A stretch of 64,000 nt of DNA from Arcuatula senhousia. Lineage: Eukaryota > Mollusca > Bivalvia > Mytilida > Mytilidae. The stretch is from the NCBI GenBank assembly GCA_963971305.1, contig OZ020313.1, forward strand, positions 18,983,260-19,047,259, read 5' to 3'. Positions 1-15,100 of the stretch are shown in pieces. Position numbers and translations under genes: made by a program. Under the pieces are notes generated by a model, which saw only the letters and a list, made by a program, of their open reading frames with translations, had not been told where the DNA came from and did no database searches. The stretch's first letter is position 1. The number at the start of each line of letters is the position of its first letter.

Positions 1-5
1 TTAAG

Positions 6-141
6 GTGTTGATTTTGCTACAAGAAACTCTGTGGCTACTTCTCATCCAGTAAAAATAGACAACAGTCCGCCATCAATATCAAAACATCCAATAACTATT
101 GAGGGCAGACATCTTTCACAAATGAATGAAATAAATGCCTG
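6..141 (+). CDS. Gene 1 exon a (first in window)
   Basis: Acceptor AG at 4-5, donor gtaagt at 142. Starts in phase 1 and ends in phase 2. Encodes the end of one repeat with linker I-D-N-S-P-P-S. An upstream in-frame TAA at 2-4 shows that coding starts after the acceptor. Confidence 0.8.
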
Positions 142-3100
142 GTAAGTTATTTTCTTTTTTTGGTCAATAAAATCACCATTAGTTCACTTTACTAAGTGAG
201 TTCATTTTACTACTATTGTCCGTCGTCGTTCTTATACGTTATTTCAAAAATCTTTTCCTCTTAAACCACTAAATGTGATTTTACAAAAAAATTGTATGAC
301 ATGTTTGACAGCAAACGATCCTCATTTGAAATGGATTCATTAAAAAAAACATGACCACTGTAGCTTAAATAGAGCATAGAATGAAATCACAATAAATTGC
401 ATCAAAAATATTAGAGATAGAGAAAAGCTGTTGCTTGCTTAAACCTTCAGCACTTTCAGCTTCACATGGTCGAACTTATCAGATGACGCTTATTGGGATT
501 ATGGGTCTTTAAAGGTCAAAATTAATGTATTTGACCAATGGAATCTCTACAAAAGTCTCTATTGGCTCAAAATAGTCAGATGATCCCATATAGAAGAGAA
601 CCTTACGGCCTTAAGGAATAGCTGAGCGATTCAGACTCCTTTAAGCATGGGAATCATTGTTGTGCTGATCGACTGCATTGTGTGTTATATTTGACATTTT
701 TTATATATTTTTGAAGTAATGTTGAAGCTGGAGAGACATTTATAATTATAGATATCAAAAGTAGTTTTGATCATTACTATGGACTTGAAGAGTTAAGTTA
801 ACAGGATACAACTGCGCAAATGATTACAATGCATTTTCCAAAGGGACCTACCTCCAATTGAAAGAGAATAGAAAAAAATCTATATATATTAGGAAGATTT
901 GGTTTTCCGATCATGAAAGTAGACTTGACAATGATTTATTACAGCCAGAAGTTGACCTAATTTTCAGTTGTTATAGACGCTTTAAAATTCTGCACAAAAT
1001 GCAACATAAAAAATTCAGGGTACCATGTTACACTCTTTGCCTTGTAACTAAACTTTATTAATTCTTACAATTTTTAATTCTACTTTATTTCAAGCAGTTA
1101 TAAATATAAATATTGAACATAAATTCCTTTTGCAATATCATCCAATCACAGCCCACACAGGCGTTTTTCATATGACTTTCTTTGGGTAAAAAGTTCCCGG
1201 TAATATGTAAACATACATTTGCACAGTTGTAACCAACAAAATCGTGCATAGAATAATTATCATGTTTATAGGTAGTGTATTTTGTGTTGTTATTTGTACA
1301 CATTTTACTTTAATATTTTTAAGCTGGCGAGACGTATTCCTGGATACAGAAAGTGGTATAGATCATTACCAATGGGCTGTTGGGTCACATCCGGGTCATG
1401 ACGATATTATACCGTTCACAAAAACGTTGTTAGATTGTGGTATATCTGCTGAGGACAAAAATATAGATATTCAGGAGGGTCATCCATATTTTCTAACTGT
1501 GAAGGTGAGAAATTGATTTTGTTAAAAAAATATTTTCATTACTTTTAAAAAGGGATAAAAACATCTTTGAAGTAATTTATGATACATATACCATATCATT
1601 TAACCATTTGCTGTGAAATAAAACAAGTGCTATAACTTTTGTGTTCCTATTTTATCTGTGATATACGTATTATTGTTATTTCTTTTAATTCAGGCAGTGA
1701 ACAGGGCCAACCTTATAAGCACTGCTTCATCATGGGCGTATATATTTGATATGTCTAAACCAATACCGGGACATGTGTATGATGGGAAGCAAGGCAGTTT
1801 GCCGTCTTATTCCAAAGACGTCGATTTTCAAACTGACAGTCGGACATTGTCTAGTTACTGGGAGGGTTTTCATGACCCTCATTCGTCTATTAAGACTTAT
1901 TATGTCAGCATTGGAACCTGTGAAGATTGTGAGGATATTATTACAAATCAGGATGTCGGAATATCTTATAGTAAGCAATTTATCATTTTCAAACCTCCTT
2001 GAAAAACATAGTTGTTTTTTTTTTACTTCGTTAAATAAAACTGAACAACTTTTATACTTTTTCACCGCTAAAATATGTAAGATATGATTATTTAACTTAT
2101 CACTTATAACAAAAAAGAAACTTAACACATTGTTTTCTTTACAACCAAAATAGTTTGATGGGCTACAAAGAAAAATACTTTAGAATTGTTTTTTTTTAAG
2201 ATTAATTCACACTTTACTAAAATTATTTCTTGTAATTATACCATTTTTCCAAACTTCAGATTTCACACTCTGCCATATGCATCTTGGCCCAGGGATTCGA
2301 TATTATACCACGGTAACTTCATGTAACACTGCCGATCTATGTACATCAGTGACGTCCGATGGTGTTGTTATTGACAACAGCCCTCCAACCCAAGGAGTAG
2401 TTCTGGATGGGATGGATGCTCTTGATATAGAATACCAACCCTTAAGGTATAGATAAGTGGCAAGTTTAAGTTTAAACCGAAATACAATCAATAAGATCAT
2501 ACATTAAAAAAATGGGAAATCATTTATGAGAAATCTTTTTTCTTCTTCCATACTTGGAAATAGGTAATATTTGAAACCAAGATGTACAAGGAAAGCCGGT
2601 ATTGTCTTATAGTTTAAACAATATACTTAATGCTTCAACAAAAATGTATAAAACAGACTTTTCATTGCAGAAACTACATATCTGCACGTTGGTATGGTTT
2701 TATGGACCCTCAGTCTGGACTTGACAGATTTTCATGGAGAGCTGGGACCAAGCCAGGATTAGATGATATTGTCTCAACAAGAAATTTACCTATAAGCGAT
2801 ATGTTTGTTGAACCAGATCTGGTACATCAACTTCCGGTTGGATCACGTGTCTATGTTACAATAAAAGCATATAATAAAGCAGGTAGATTTTTTTGATTGG
2901 ATATACGACTTTATACATTTACGATTATTTATATACTTTATAAAAAATGTTTTTTACGTCTTTTTCTGTCTATGTGAAGACTTGACTACACATTTAATTA
3001 CTTAATAAGACATAGCAGCGAATAGATAACTACTATTGGCATATAGTTTGAATTTTAGTTATGTGTACACTTGATCCGTTTGGCAGCGGCATTTTCTTTG

Positions 3101-6100
3101 CATTTTCTGTTCACCTCAAAAATAGCCAAATGCATGTACCAACCATGTCCTGTCATTTGGCAAGGTAATTTCATAATGGCGTTATTTGATCTAATCACAA
3201 TCGGTTTTTGGAAGATTTTTAACGGGCATTAAGGTAAAACTTGAACGGAAAGAAACTAAATAGAGAAAACAACAAAAGTTATATTGTAGACTTAAAGGTA
3301 AAATGATCGGCGAATCTTAATCTAAGGCTGCTTATTTTTTTTTTCGATATGTAGTTTTAATCATACAGACTAGAAAAAATAGGTCAAATATCTACAATTT
3401 TATTCGAAATGTTATTAAAAACCTTTACTTTGATTTAGGTCATAAAGCTTTGTATGCATTTATTCTTTATTAGATGTTAACCGATATACTTTCTTGATAT
3501 TATTCAAGATTTCCTATTTCAGTTTTTGGGAACCTTGACTAAACGAATCTTAATTTAAATTGGTGAAAACTTTTTTTGAACTTCACGTTGATTGTTTGTT
3601 TCAGGGCTTAGTACTGAGGCCACATCTAACGGATTTTTAGTGGACGACTCACCACCCATATTTAAAGTAAAACCTTACCTATCAACGGATCTAGGATCAA
3701 TAAAGGAAAATTCAGTTGTGTTTGGAAATATATTGAAAGTAAAATGGGAAGTAGAGGATGATGAGTCGTTCATCCAAAGACAGTATCTGTCTTTTGCATC
3801 CCACAAAGGGGGACTCTTCAATTCATCTTCAACTAAGGTATTAAAATAATGCATATAATTTCAGGAATAGGCATTGCATATATTTATTCCTTAGCTTCAG
3901 TCGACTTCTGTGATAAATTTGTACGTGGATTTGTTTCCAGAGTATGTTTAAAATCAAAAGAATTTTAGTGTAATTTAATGGTTGTATTGATACTCAAGTT
4001 GATACTTCTTATGATACATTCATGAAAATTAAGTGGAACAGGGCTAAACTAAATGTTCTGGTTATCGGTCACGTGTTTGATGTACTAGTACATTTTATGT
4101 TAAAGTATTGCTCGTCAATGTAGTAGCATATTTAACGTAATGTTTAAATTCATAACACAAATTACATAAAGATAATAAATAAATTACTTGTTTGCAAATG
4201 CAGACTCAAAGGCCAAAAAGAAAGATAAAAAAGAAACCCGAATTAAATTCCTCAGTGCTATTACATACCAAAACTTTAAAACGAATCGTAATCAAGGCTT
4301 TCTTTTTTCATTAAGGATTTAATATACATGTTTTTACATTACACCTTGAATTATTAAAATTTAGATAAATGGGATTGTACGGGAATTCACTTTCGCTCGA
4401 TTAGATCTCCATGATGGAGGTGACTACACGGTAAAACTGATTGTATGCAATGGAGCCAAGATGTGTGTAGAGTCAGAAACAAATGGTATAACTGTGGATG
4501 CATCTCCACCTACCCCAGGTAGAGTATTTGTTATAAATATTAATGTACCCTGTGGATATACCTTGTGTAAAGAGCAATTGAATTAAAGTAATAATACATA
4601 CCATGTAAGATCACTATCATTTAAGGCGTGACAATCTGAATGATACCTAAGGAGATCCCCGTTTCAGACACTGAAAGATTAACACTATTTACGAGTAGAT
4701 ATATTATTCGAGAAAAGTTTTATACAGCCGATGTAGAGAGAGAAGTCGGCAAAGTGGTCTAATCAATTGTTCTTAGATAGTGGAACGAGACACACGTTGT
4801 ATGTTGTAATTTAAAAAGAACGTGACTTGCACACATGTATGTAAGCATGTTTGTCGATTACCTGCCCTAGGTCAGTGTTTATCTCTTCATATTTTGTTTT
4901 CATCCACCATTAAAATTACCGCTCCTTATTGACTCTGCGCCCTGAAAAGGGTTTAAAAACCAACACACACACACACACACACACTCATAAACTTAAATTG
5001 TAAAACATGATTTCATTTTAGTAGCATTTTTAAAATGCTGTGGTTAGAGTTTCATCGTTGTTTTATCAAACAATTAGACATGTTATTTATTAAGGTATGT
5101 TTGCCATTCACACTGACCATGCTGCTAATCTTCATCGCCATGTCGACGGATGGATGACGTGGTCTAGATACAAACTGTGGCTTTCATGGCTTGGATTTGT
5201 TGATTTACATACGGGGATAGATAGCTACTTTGTTTCTGTTGGAAGCGCATTCATGATGGATGATCTTAACAAGGTTTGCTTTAGATCAAATTACAATAAT
5301 ATAAATTACTAAACATGGTTTTTTATCAAGATAAGATAATTTTATTAAACTTATCACAGTGCCCAAGATTTTAGCAGAATAATAAAACAGTTATAACACA
5401 AAACTTATATGACTTTGATTGATTGGATTACATATAAAAAGACATGCAATATACCTAATAACACCAACAATTAGTTCACTTATTATTAAACAAGACAACT
5501 CAAATTAAAAAACACATACCGGTATATATAAAGTGCTAAGGGAAACAGCTCCCTCCCTCCCTCCACCCCTGCACATAATCAAGTGTTTAGAACTTGTTGA
5601 TAATTTTGATTTCAAATAGATCAGAATTCGCATAATGCACGATCGAAGCTTCATACGATATTTTACACTGTTCATTCCTTAATTCTTCGCTTAAATGTTG
5701 TTAAACCAAAATCAATTTCGCATAGTCTCGTTACATTACAGTAACGTTTATATGATAAAAATATTTACTGCTTACAATGTATCATTGTACAAACTGAACC
5801 AAAGATACATAGTTACAACTTGCACTTATCTTTCTAATAACAGAAACTACAACATAATCATTGCAAAAATGATATTCATATATCTAACATCAACATTGTA
5901 AAATAAGACAAAACATTCCAAAACAGCTAATTGGCGCCCACCGTTTATGATTAGGTCGCTGGGTCTCCCCAACAGTTTTACCATAACAATTCAGGAATAG
6001 ATAAAAATGACGAGGGATTTGTACAGATTTTCGAAGTGGAGACAAAAAATCTGGCAAAGTTTGAACACGTATTTGTCAGTGTCTGGGCAGAAAATGGGGT

Positions 6101-9100
6101 AAATATATCTGTTATGGTTATTAAAAAGAGATTTTTAAGACATGATTTGATATGTGTACAACGTTAAAAAAACGAATAAAGTGTATCAGCACATAGTTCA
6201 GAGCCAATTCGTATAATACTAGCAAAACTATGTACTAGTTGTAACTTTTAAACATTTTTGTTCCCCGCCGCAACGCGGAGCGGGGACATAGAAATGACGG
6301 GCGTCCGTCCATGCGTGCGCCCAATCACACTTTTTTTTTATGTTTGGTATGCACCTTTAAGTAGGGGTCTCATATCGTGGAATGAATTTTTAGGTATGAA
6401 CTTAGAATATTTTAAGGTCAAAAATGGAAACGTTTTCTCAGCTACTATGAATCCTAGGCTTTTGATATTTGGTATGTAGCTTAGAGTAGGGGTCTGGTTT
6501 AGTGGGATGCATTTTTAGGTCGGTCGCTTACCTACTTCCTATTTAACAAGCCGACTTAATTCTTTACGATTGGTGGGGGTTTCAGGAATTTTGTTCTTGT
6601 GTTTCTAAATAAGCGTTATGTTTCATATTTTATTTATGAATAGAGCACAAATTGCAGCACTGTTTTGAATGAAAATATCAACATTACTCAAGGTTAAATT
6701 TTAAAAATTATTGTAATGAACAAAAGCCAATTTCTACTTATGCAAAGGTATTTGTGTATTTTAAATGCAATGATTTGTATTGAAATATTTTTGCGATGAA
6801 TACTGGAAAACAATTTTGAACAGGTTGGACTACCAAGCATGATGATTCATTCCCAATTTAAACTAGTACCTGGTGGTTCCTTGGATCTGGTACGACGCTG
6901 TTCTGCTGTGACTTGTAAAGGTCATTGTGTTTGTGCTGCCCAAGGTCAAAGATGTCCTCTGAATGGAAATACTTGCAAAGATGTGACAAAAAGTTAGTCA
7001 AAGCTATGCATTTTTCAGTTCCCATTTATGATATAACATTTGAATGTTCGATTATGTTCTTGTTTTTTTTTCGTGAATTTAGCAAATTAATGTTCTTCAG
7101 TAGCATTCATTTCTGGTTAATTTTGTACGATGCTGATTTGATGCATTTTACTCTTAGAAATATCCATAGTACATGTAAATGCTTTGAAGTTTTGTGTGGT
7201 TGAATATGACATACGTTTGTAAACAACGATTCGGTTTATGTAATATTGAGTTAAATATCAAAATTCTTTAAAAGAAAAAAAAGTAAAACTGTTAAATTCC
7301 CTTTTACAAAGCAAAAGAAGTGATATAATTTTAATGTAGTCTTTGATTTGGATTATCTCGTTTTATTTAAATATTGGTTTACTTTTTTAACCATTTTCTT
7401 TTTCATATATCAGCGAATGTGAACAATCTGCTTGGTGTATATGACATCACTGACGTAAGACCGAATTCACAGTACACTGATGTTAAATATTCTCCATCAA
7501 ATGTTGCAATGGCAGCAAAATGGCATGTTATACAGGCACAAGGACTTCGGCCACTTTGGTATTTTTGTTTAATTGCAATGTATTTACCTATTCTAGTCAA
7601 TAAAATTGTGGTTAAGTTCAGCATTCTTGAATGTAAATATATGAGTCATACCCGGATCGCGAGTTCCAAAATAGCCGCCATTTTACCTCGATTTTACTGG
7701 AAAAGTTGTACCTACTCTGTGATAATTCAAACAGGGAAACCTTGTCCTTTCTCTCCAATCCCTTGGAAAAGTTTGTTTTTATATTTCTTTAACCATTTCA
7801 AATTGATGAACAAAACTTTTTATTCAATTTTCTTTCAAATTTTCCCAAAATAAATCGGTAAACATGTTGATTCCATTGCTCCCAATGTTCTGACGTCAGA
7901 TCTTACCTCAGTTGACCTTTGACATTTTGACATTCTAATATCCGGAATGTTCCGGAATGGATTAACTCGCGATTGGTCTATTGTAAATGTTCAAAAAAAT
8001 AATTAGGCAAAATTATGTTACCCAAAAAATTGTTTTCCTGAAAAATATCTTTTTTTATCATTATTTCTTCATATCAAGACTGTTCTTTTTCCATTCTGTT
8101 TTTTTATATATATACTAAAGAAAAGTCGCGCTTGTTTTGTAAAATTGCCAAAAACTCATTTTTTTAAATTTTTTGATTGAAGGTTCGAGTGGACTGCCGG
8201 TTTGACCAAATCAACGACAATTGAAGGTGTCTTTGATTCAGATGATATGGTTTGGCATCATGCAGGACAAACAAATCAAGCAGTTCTGAACTTAAAACGG
8301 GGTACGTTCAACAATTATAAAAATGTAAATAGAATATTCAGTAATGTTAAAAGGGAAGTTCACGAAAAAATGAAAATTTGTCACATGATTTCTACTGTAT
8401 TATTCAGTCATGCTGTATAATTTAAACTTTATATTCAATTTTATAAGACGAAAGAAATGGAATTTATTTTTTGTTTTGTTTTTTGTCTTGTCATTTTTAA
8501 TTACACAAAGTCTCCGTCAGGCATAGCAAAAATTATTGTTTGGAACTTTGTTGTCATTTGAATTTCATAGTGACCCACCATCTCCCTGATTATTCAGTTG
8601 CCAATATTTTCAATGCTAGAAAGAAAACAAAATGATCTAGTAAATAAGAAGCTGTTTCTGAATGTTTGTATATTAGGAATTGACACCTGCAGGTATTGAT
8701 AATTTGAATTTCCTGTTTATTTTACACCAAGTAACTTGTGACTAATTACATATATGTTTGCCTAACCATTACACATGTACCTGCTGGGAGACAATGACAA
8801 TAAAATCCAGTGGGGTCTTTGAAAAAAAAATGACCTGTGATAAACTTAATTATACCCCAAGCAACGCAGTTGCGATGGGTATAATGTTTTTGACTGGTCC
8901 GTCCGTCAGTCAGTCTGTCCACGATCAAAATTGTCGTAACAGATATATCAGCTATTATTAATTGTAGGCTTTTGATTGTTGGTATGTAGCTTCAGGTGGG
9001 GGTTCGAAATGGTGGGGGATTCGCTTTCAGGTCTGTCGATCATCTTCGTCCTGTTCAACGAGCCGACTTAGAGACTTTTTTCACTAAATTTTAAGGGTTG

Positions 9101-12100
9101 AAAATGTTCGTAAATCTGAGCAACTATTAATTGTAGGTATTTGATATTTAGTATATGGCTTTAGGTAGGGGTCCCATATGGTGGGATTCGTTTTCAGGTC
9201 TGTCGATCATCTACTTCCTGTTTTACGAGCCGACTTAGCCTTTTTTCACTTTTTTTCAGGGTTGTAAATTTTCGTAACAGATTTCAACTTTCTTATTGAC
9301 GACATATTTGTTCAGTTTGATGGACGTGTTTTTCAGCAAACAATAGGGATTCCAATGGGCAATAATTGTGCACCTTTGCTTGCTGATTTGTTTCTCCATT
9401 CATATGAAGCAGACTTTTTACAATCTCTTCTAGTCAAAAATGACCGTAGACTAGCTCTCTCTTTCAACCTCACGTTCCGTTATATTGATGATGTCCTTTC
9501 ACTAAACAATTCTCGATTTGGTGACTTTCTCCATCTCATATATCCCCAGGAGCTTAAAATAAAGGCCACAACGGATTCTAGGAAGTCTGCTTCATATTTA
9601 GATCTACATCTCGAAATCGACTTTCAAGGAAGACTTTCAACAAGGCTTTATGACAAACGTGGTGACTTCAACTTTCCAATCGTCAACTTTCCCTTCTTGT
9701 GTAGCAACATTCCGTCCGCTCCAGCTTATGGAGTTAACATATCTCGAGTGATTCGTTCCTCCAACGAATGCGGGACTTACATCGATTTCCTTAGCAGAGC
9801 GACACGTCTGACGCGAAAATTGCTCACACAGGGTTATGTTGCTCTTCGGTTGCTGTCTTCACTCAAAAAATTTTACGGAAGACGTCATGCACTTATAGAC
9901 AAATATGGGATTTCGATCTTTCAGATGAGTGCAGATGTTGGTTTGTCATAGGGGTTTGTTTTGTCTTCCTTTACCGGATTTCACACGCTGAATGAACTAT
10001 TGGCAACGCGACGGGTGTGCTATAGCAAGCAGGAACTGCTTACTCTTCCGGAGCACCTGAGTTCACTCTTGTTTCGACTTGAGTTTGCGTTGTTGATTGA
10101 TATTCAGTATTTTGTGTTACCATGTTTTACATGTTGTCCGTTTTTTGTCCCGTTCTTGTTGGTGTTTACAGGTTTTGTCTCTGTCCTTTCGGACTTTTGA
10201 TATTTGGATACCCCATTGGTACCTCTGCTTCTCTAAGCAACTTTTATATGTAGGTATTTGATATTTAGTATATAGCTTCAGGTAGGGGTCCCATGTTGAG
10301 GGATTCGCTTTCAGGTCTGTCGATCATTAATCTACATGTACTTCCTATTTAACGAGCTGACTTAGAGACTTTTTTTCATTAAATTTTCAGGGTTTCGTCC
10401 CAGATTTCTCAGCAACTATTAGTTGTAGGCTTTTTGATAATGTGTATGTAGCTTCAGGTAGGGGTCCCATATTTTGGGATACGTTTTCAGATCTGTCGAT
10501 CAACTACTTTCTGAGCAGACTTTTTTCACTAATTTTTCAAGGTTGAAAATTTTCGTCACAGATTTCTCAGCAACTATTAATTATAGTATTTTGATATTTC
10601 GTACGTAGCTTTAGGAGTCCCATATGATGAGATGCATTTCAGGTCTGTCACTTTTTTACTTCCTGTTTAACCAGCCGACTTGGAAAGACAACAACTACTT
10701 TTTATCTCGAAATAGATAATCTCTGTCCATAATGTGGACGCATGTGAGCGTGCTCATTAAGGTTTTTCATTATACATGTATCACAGCACTGCTGGTGGAG
10801 TTTAAATTCCCCGAGGTTAACCCGCTCCGGCACCAACACTTTTGAGTTGGAGAATACATCAAAGCTTTAAATTATCCGTCTTAATTTCAAAATTGTTTAA
10901 ACCCTAAGGTTCTTCCTACCCCAGACATAGGTTGAATATCTTAATAATAATTTGGTTCCCCAGTTTGGTATTTTTTGTTATAGTGTTCTATGCTCTTCAT
11001 ATTTATACAGTGTTTGGCAATTTTCAATATTTTTGGTAGAGCGCCTCTTATGAGTCTTGAATAGACGAAACGCGCGTCAGGCGTAGAAAAATTTATTGTC
11101 TGGAACTTTGTTGTCATTTGTATTTCGAACACACGTGAAGGTTAGCACTGCTGGTGGAGTTTAAATTCCCCGAGGTTAACCCGCTCCGGCACCAACACTT
11201 TTGAGTTGGAGAATACATCAAAGCTTTAAATTATCCGTCTTAATTTCAAAATTGTTTAAACCCTAAGGTTCTTCCTACCCCAGACATAGGTTGAATATCT
11301 TAATAATAATTTGGTTCCCCAGTTTGGTATTTTTTGTTATAGTGTTCTATGCTCTTCATATTCATACAGTGTTTGGCATTTTCAATATTTTTGGTAGAGC
11401 GCCTCTGATGAGTCTTGAATAGACGAAACGCGCGTCAGGCGTAGAAAAATTTATTGTCTGGAACTTTGTTGTCATTTGTATTTCGAACACACGTGAAGGT
11501 TAGCACTGCTGGTGGAGTTTAAATTCCCCGAGGTTAACCCGCTCCGGCACCAACACTTTTGAGTTGGAGAATACATCAAAGCTTTAAATTATCCGTCTTA
11601 ATTTCAAAATTGTTTAAACCCTAAGGTTCTTCCTACCCCAGACATAGGTTGAATATCTTAATAATAATTTGGTTCCCCAGTTTGGTATTTTTTGTTATAG
11701 TGTTTTATGCTCTTCATATTCATACAGTGTTTGGCATTTTCAATATTTTTGGTAGAGCGCCTCTGATGAGTCTTGAATAGACGAAATGCGCGTCAGGCGT
11801 AGCAAAATTTATTGTCTTGAACTTTTTTGTCATTTGTATTTCATATGATGGCTTACATTTTGATACAAAACTTCTTTCTTTACAGCAAATTAAGTCAATT
11901 ACTTTTTTGAAGTATAGGATTTTAATTTTAATTGATTGATTCTAACGTTAAATTTGAAAGATAAATATAATAGATTAATTGAACATTTTTATGATAGAAA
12001 TAATTTTGAAAATTTTAAATATCTCGTTGACCTACTTCTGTTTTAATCATTTTGTAGGTTATTGGACATACTATATGTTCACTTAAACGTTTAAACTAAT

Positions 12101-15100
12101 ATGATTTTTAACTACCTAGTAGAAATTCTGATGTAATGAAATAGACCCCTAATGTGGAGTAGGGTTTATTTGAAATAAATATTCCTCAATATCTTTATAA
12201 TACATGTACATTAAAATATGAGAGAAAACAATTGAGTCTTTCTGATATCTGATTGAAGAGTCGTAAAGTAATAAATTCTTTGAAGTGGTTTTAAGACATA
12301 ATATGTTATAAATAAGTGATATAAAGAAGTCCGGTTTCTCGCATGGACGTCATATAAAACAAAAACAGACCAATGTTTTCTTTTGGTATTTGATATGATT
12401 TGCATGTATCTATCGTTTCAATCACAAATAACAAAATAGATATATATCACAAAATATTTGTTAAAAAAAAACAGTAACAACCATTCTTAATTGAATGAAC
12501 GCGTCATAGAGTACATAGCATTTGTCATTTATAAGTATGCTAACTTTTTTATAATATGAAAAATGAAAGAAGTATTCTTAATAAGTAAAGGTTAGTAATA
12601 TGGGGCATTTCAAAGTTTTTGATTTTAGTTTTTTAGGCTCAGAGTTCCAACTGGTTTTTAAGCCATGTGCCACAACATCTATGTAATTTGCTTGAAACTG
12701 CGTGAACTGATACTTTATACATCTTTTTCATATTGTACAGCAGTCTGTATTTTTTAATTGAAGGAAAAATACTTAAAGAACCTTACATAGCATATTCTAT
12801 GACAATAAGAGCGTGGTACAATGATGATACTTTTGCTGACTTTAAGACAGATGGTGTAATGGTGATATCTACTCCGTTGTCAAGGAGGAAGATAAAAGGA
12901 TCAGCGGTATCTTATAACATTACTACTTGTGTTATTGTTGGATATTTTTTAAATTAAATCAGACAAAATAAATGCATTGGTCAAACACAAAATGCACACG
13001 TTTGATATAGTTTAAAAAAAAAACAGCTTGCATTGCTGAACAAATCATGCATCTCCTTTTGCATAATGATAACGCTGATATACTGTTTTAACTTTTAGTT
13101 CATTTGCATTTGAATTGGTATTATGCAATATGGTTTTTTTAAGTAAAATGCTTACAGATATAAACCTTTTAAAGTTTTTTTTTCTTGTTTAAAGATTGTT
13201 GAACAAATTCCTGGACATTGGAAAAAAGATATTGACTATATACGACCAGGTGCCCCATTTACCATCAGATGGGACAATGTATTTAAAGATAGTGCTGACA
13301 TCATTGAAAAGTTCAAAGTTTATCTGAGTACATACCCTGGAGGTAATAATTCGAGACAAAAAGGGCTTTTGTTCCTCTATTCCTACTTTTTAAATGATAT
13401 TAAAATGCTAATAAAGAGGCTTAAATATAATTTTGACCATATATGTAAGGGAACATAGAGCATCACAGATGAACTTCTTTAAGGAACTCAGGATAAATAA
13501 TTTTTTTGTACATGCATAGTTTTAGTTTTTTAATTAGGATATTTAATATGAGTTATTAACTTTTTAGTATTGTCTGTCCGACTTGGCAGTTTATCGTCGT
13601 GATTATCCCTATATATAAGTCTGTAGCAAAATTTCCTACATTTTTAGGCCATGATATCCATGCAGTAGAACTCGACCTACCCGGTACAATCACCTCTCAT
13701 AACATCAGCAGGGTACCTCTGACCCCCGGAATCATGATCTATAGTAACGTAGTTGGGTACAGTCTGTCTGGTATCCACGCCACAGAAACATCAGATGGTA
13801 TCATGGTCGATGCTATGCCTCCGACTGCAGGCTCTGTGAAAGACGGAATAGGTCTGTACGAAAAATTCAAGAATATGCTAAGGTGTCCAATATCTTAGAA
13901 TTAATAACAATATTTATTCTTCCAAAAAACACTAAATCTGGATCATTAACAATAACCTTTGACAAAGGTCAAATATATTACTTTTAGTAAACAAAAACTC
14001 ATCTGTAGCAGTGAAAAAAAAACCGGGTGTATTTAGTTTTTTTCTTAGAATTAGAGCGGCAGCAATGGAAAATGTAATACCGTTATAACAGGTATTGGTT
14101 TACTTTTTAAAATAGATTTATTCCATGTTCAAGCAAGTGATGGGTACTTTAGTTTAGATTTTTCTTTTTGTGTATATGTCCTTCCTTCAGCATCATTTAT
14201 TTTCATAACAATTTTCTCTTCAAAAACTTTTTGCAGTAATCATTTTTCTTCTGACTTGATTGAGGTCCCGAAATGCTAGTACTGACTTCAAATCTGTCGC
14301 ATTTCTACATCTTTGTTTACATACATTAATGATCAATGAGAAGCGGCTAACGCTTGTTATAATTGACTGAATGGTTTATTGTTTTGACTCTCTATTTTTT
14401 TTAACAACAGGCATCCATGACATAGATTACCAAAATTCTACAACCATAACTAGTGCTTCATGGCATGGATTCTCTGATCGAGACTCTGGGATAACACATT
14501 ACATGTGGTGTGTACAACGTAAGGACAGGAACTGTGACGTCAGAGATTGGGAACGTGTTGGCGTTCATAGATCTGTATCAAGACTGTTAAATAATTCCAA
14601 ACTTAATACAGGTAGGTGCATGTACTTATCAACTATTAAAGTAGGAAAATGTTGTACAATCTGCATATGTTATTTTTATGTTTAAGCTTACAGTGCGACT
14701 TATTGTTGTACGTGTTTCGTTACATGTATTATGGGATTGATTGCTCAAGTACAATTTGTTGACTAATACTATCTTTATAAGTTGGCATTTGTCTACATAA
14801 CACGTACAGTATGAAAGAAGACCCCTTGACAAATTTATATTTAAAATAATACAATTTTGATATGACGAAGATAATAAATGTAACACTAAATGGAAACTTT
14901 TCATTTCAGGTGATGAAATTGAAAGTCTTGTTTATGCCATTGATTCAATTGGACACAAATCAAAAACATCAAAGTCTAATGGGTTATTGATAGACACAAC
15001 ACATCCAGAACCCTCCTACATGGAACATCTTGAAGGAAATGTCGCTATCAACCCATCTTTTGAAGATACAGACTTTAGTCCGATTGACTGGGAGAATATA

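Larger units (their letters stand above)
8351..12235 (-). mobile_element. TTAA-flanked inverted-repeat element, split by a roughly 3-kb repeat block
   Basis: Starts after TTAA (8347-8350) with AAGGGAAGTTCAC and matches the reverse complement of the intact element at 56158-57337 in two pieces: 8351 to about 8850, and about 11848 to 12235. Recognisable blocks include 'gacacctgcaggtattgat', 'ccattacacatgtacctgct' and 'cacttaaacgttt'. The middle is replaced by foreign repeats (8850-11847). The outer right end is too eroded to place. Confidence 0.75.

Noticed and set aside
8995..9010. GGTTCGAA-like box suggesting a tRNA or SINE head
   Set aside because: No A-box at the right distance and no cloverleaf could be drawn.
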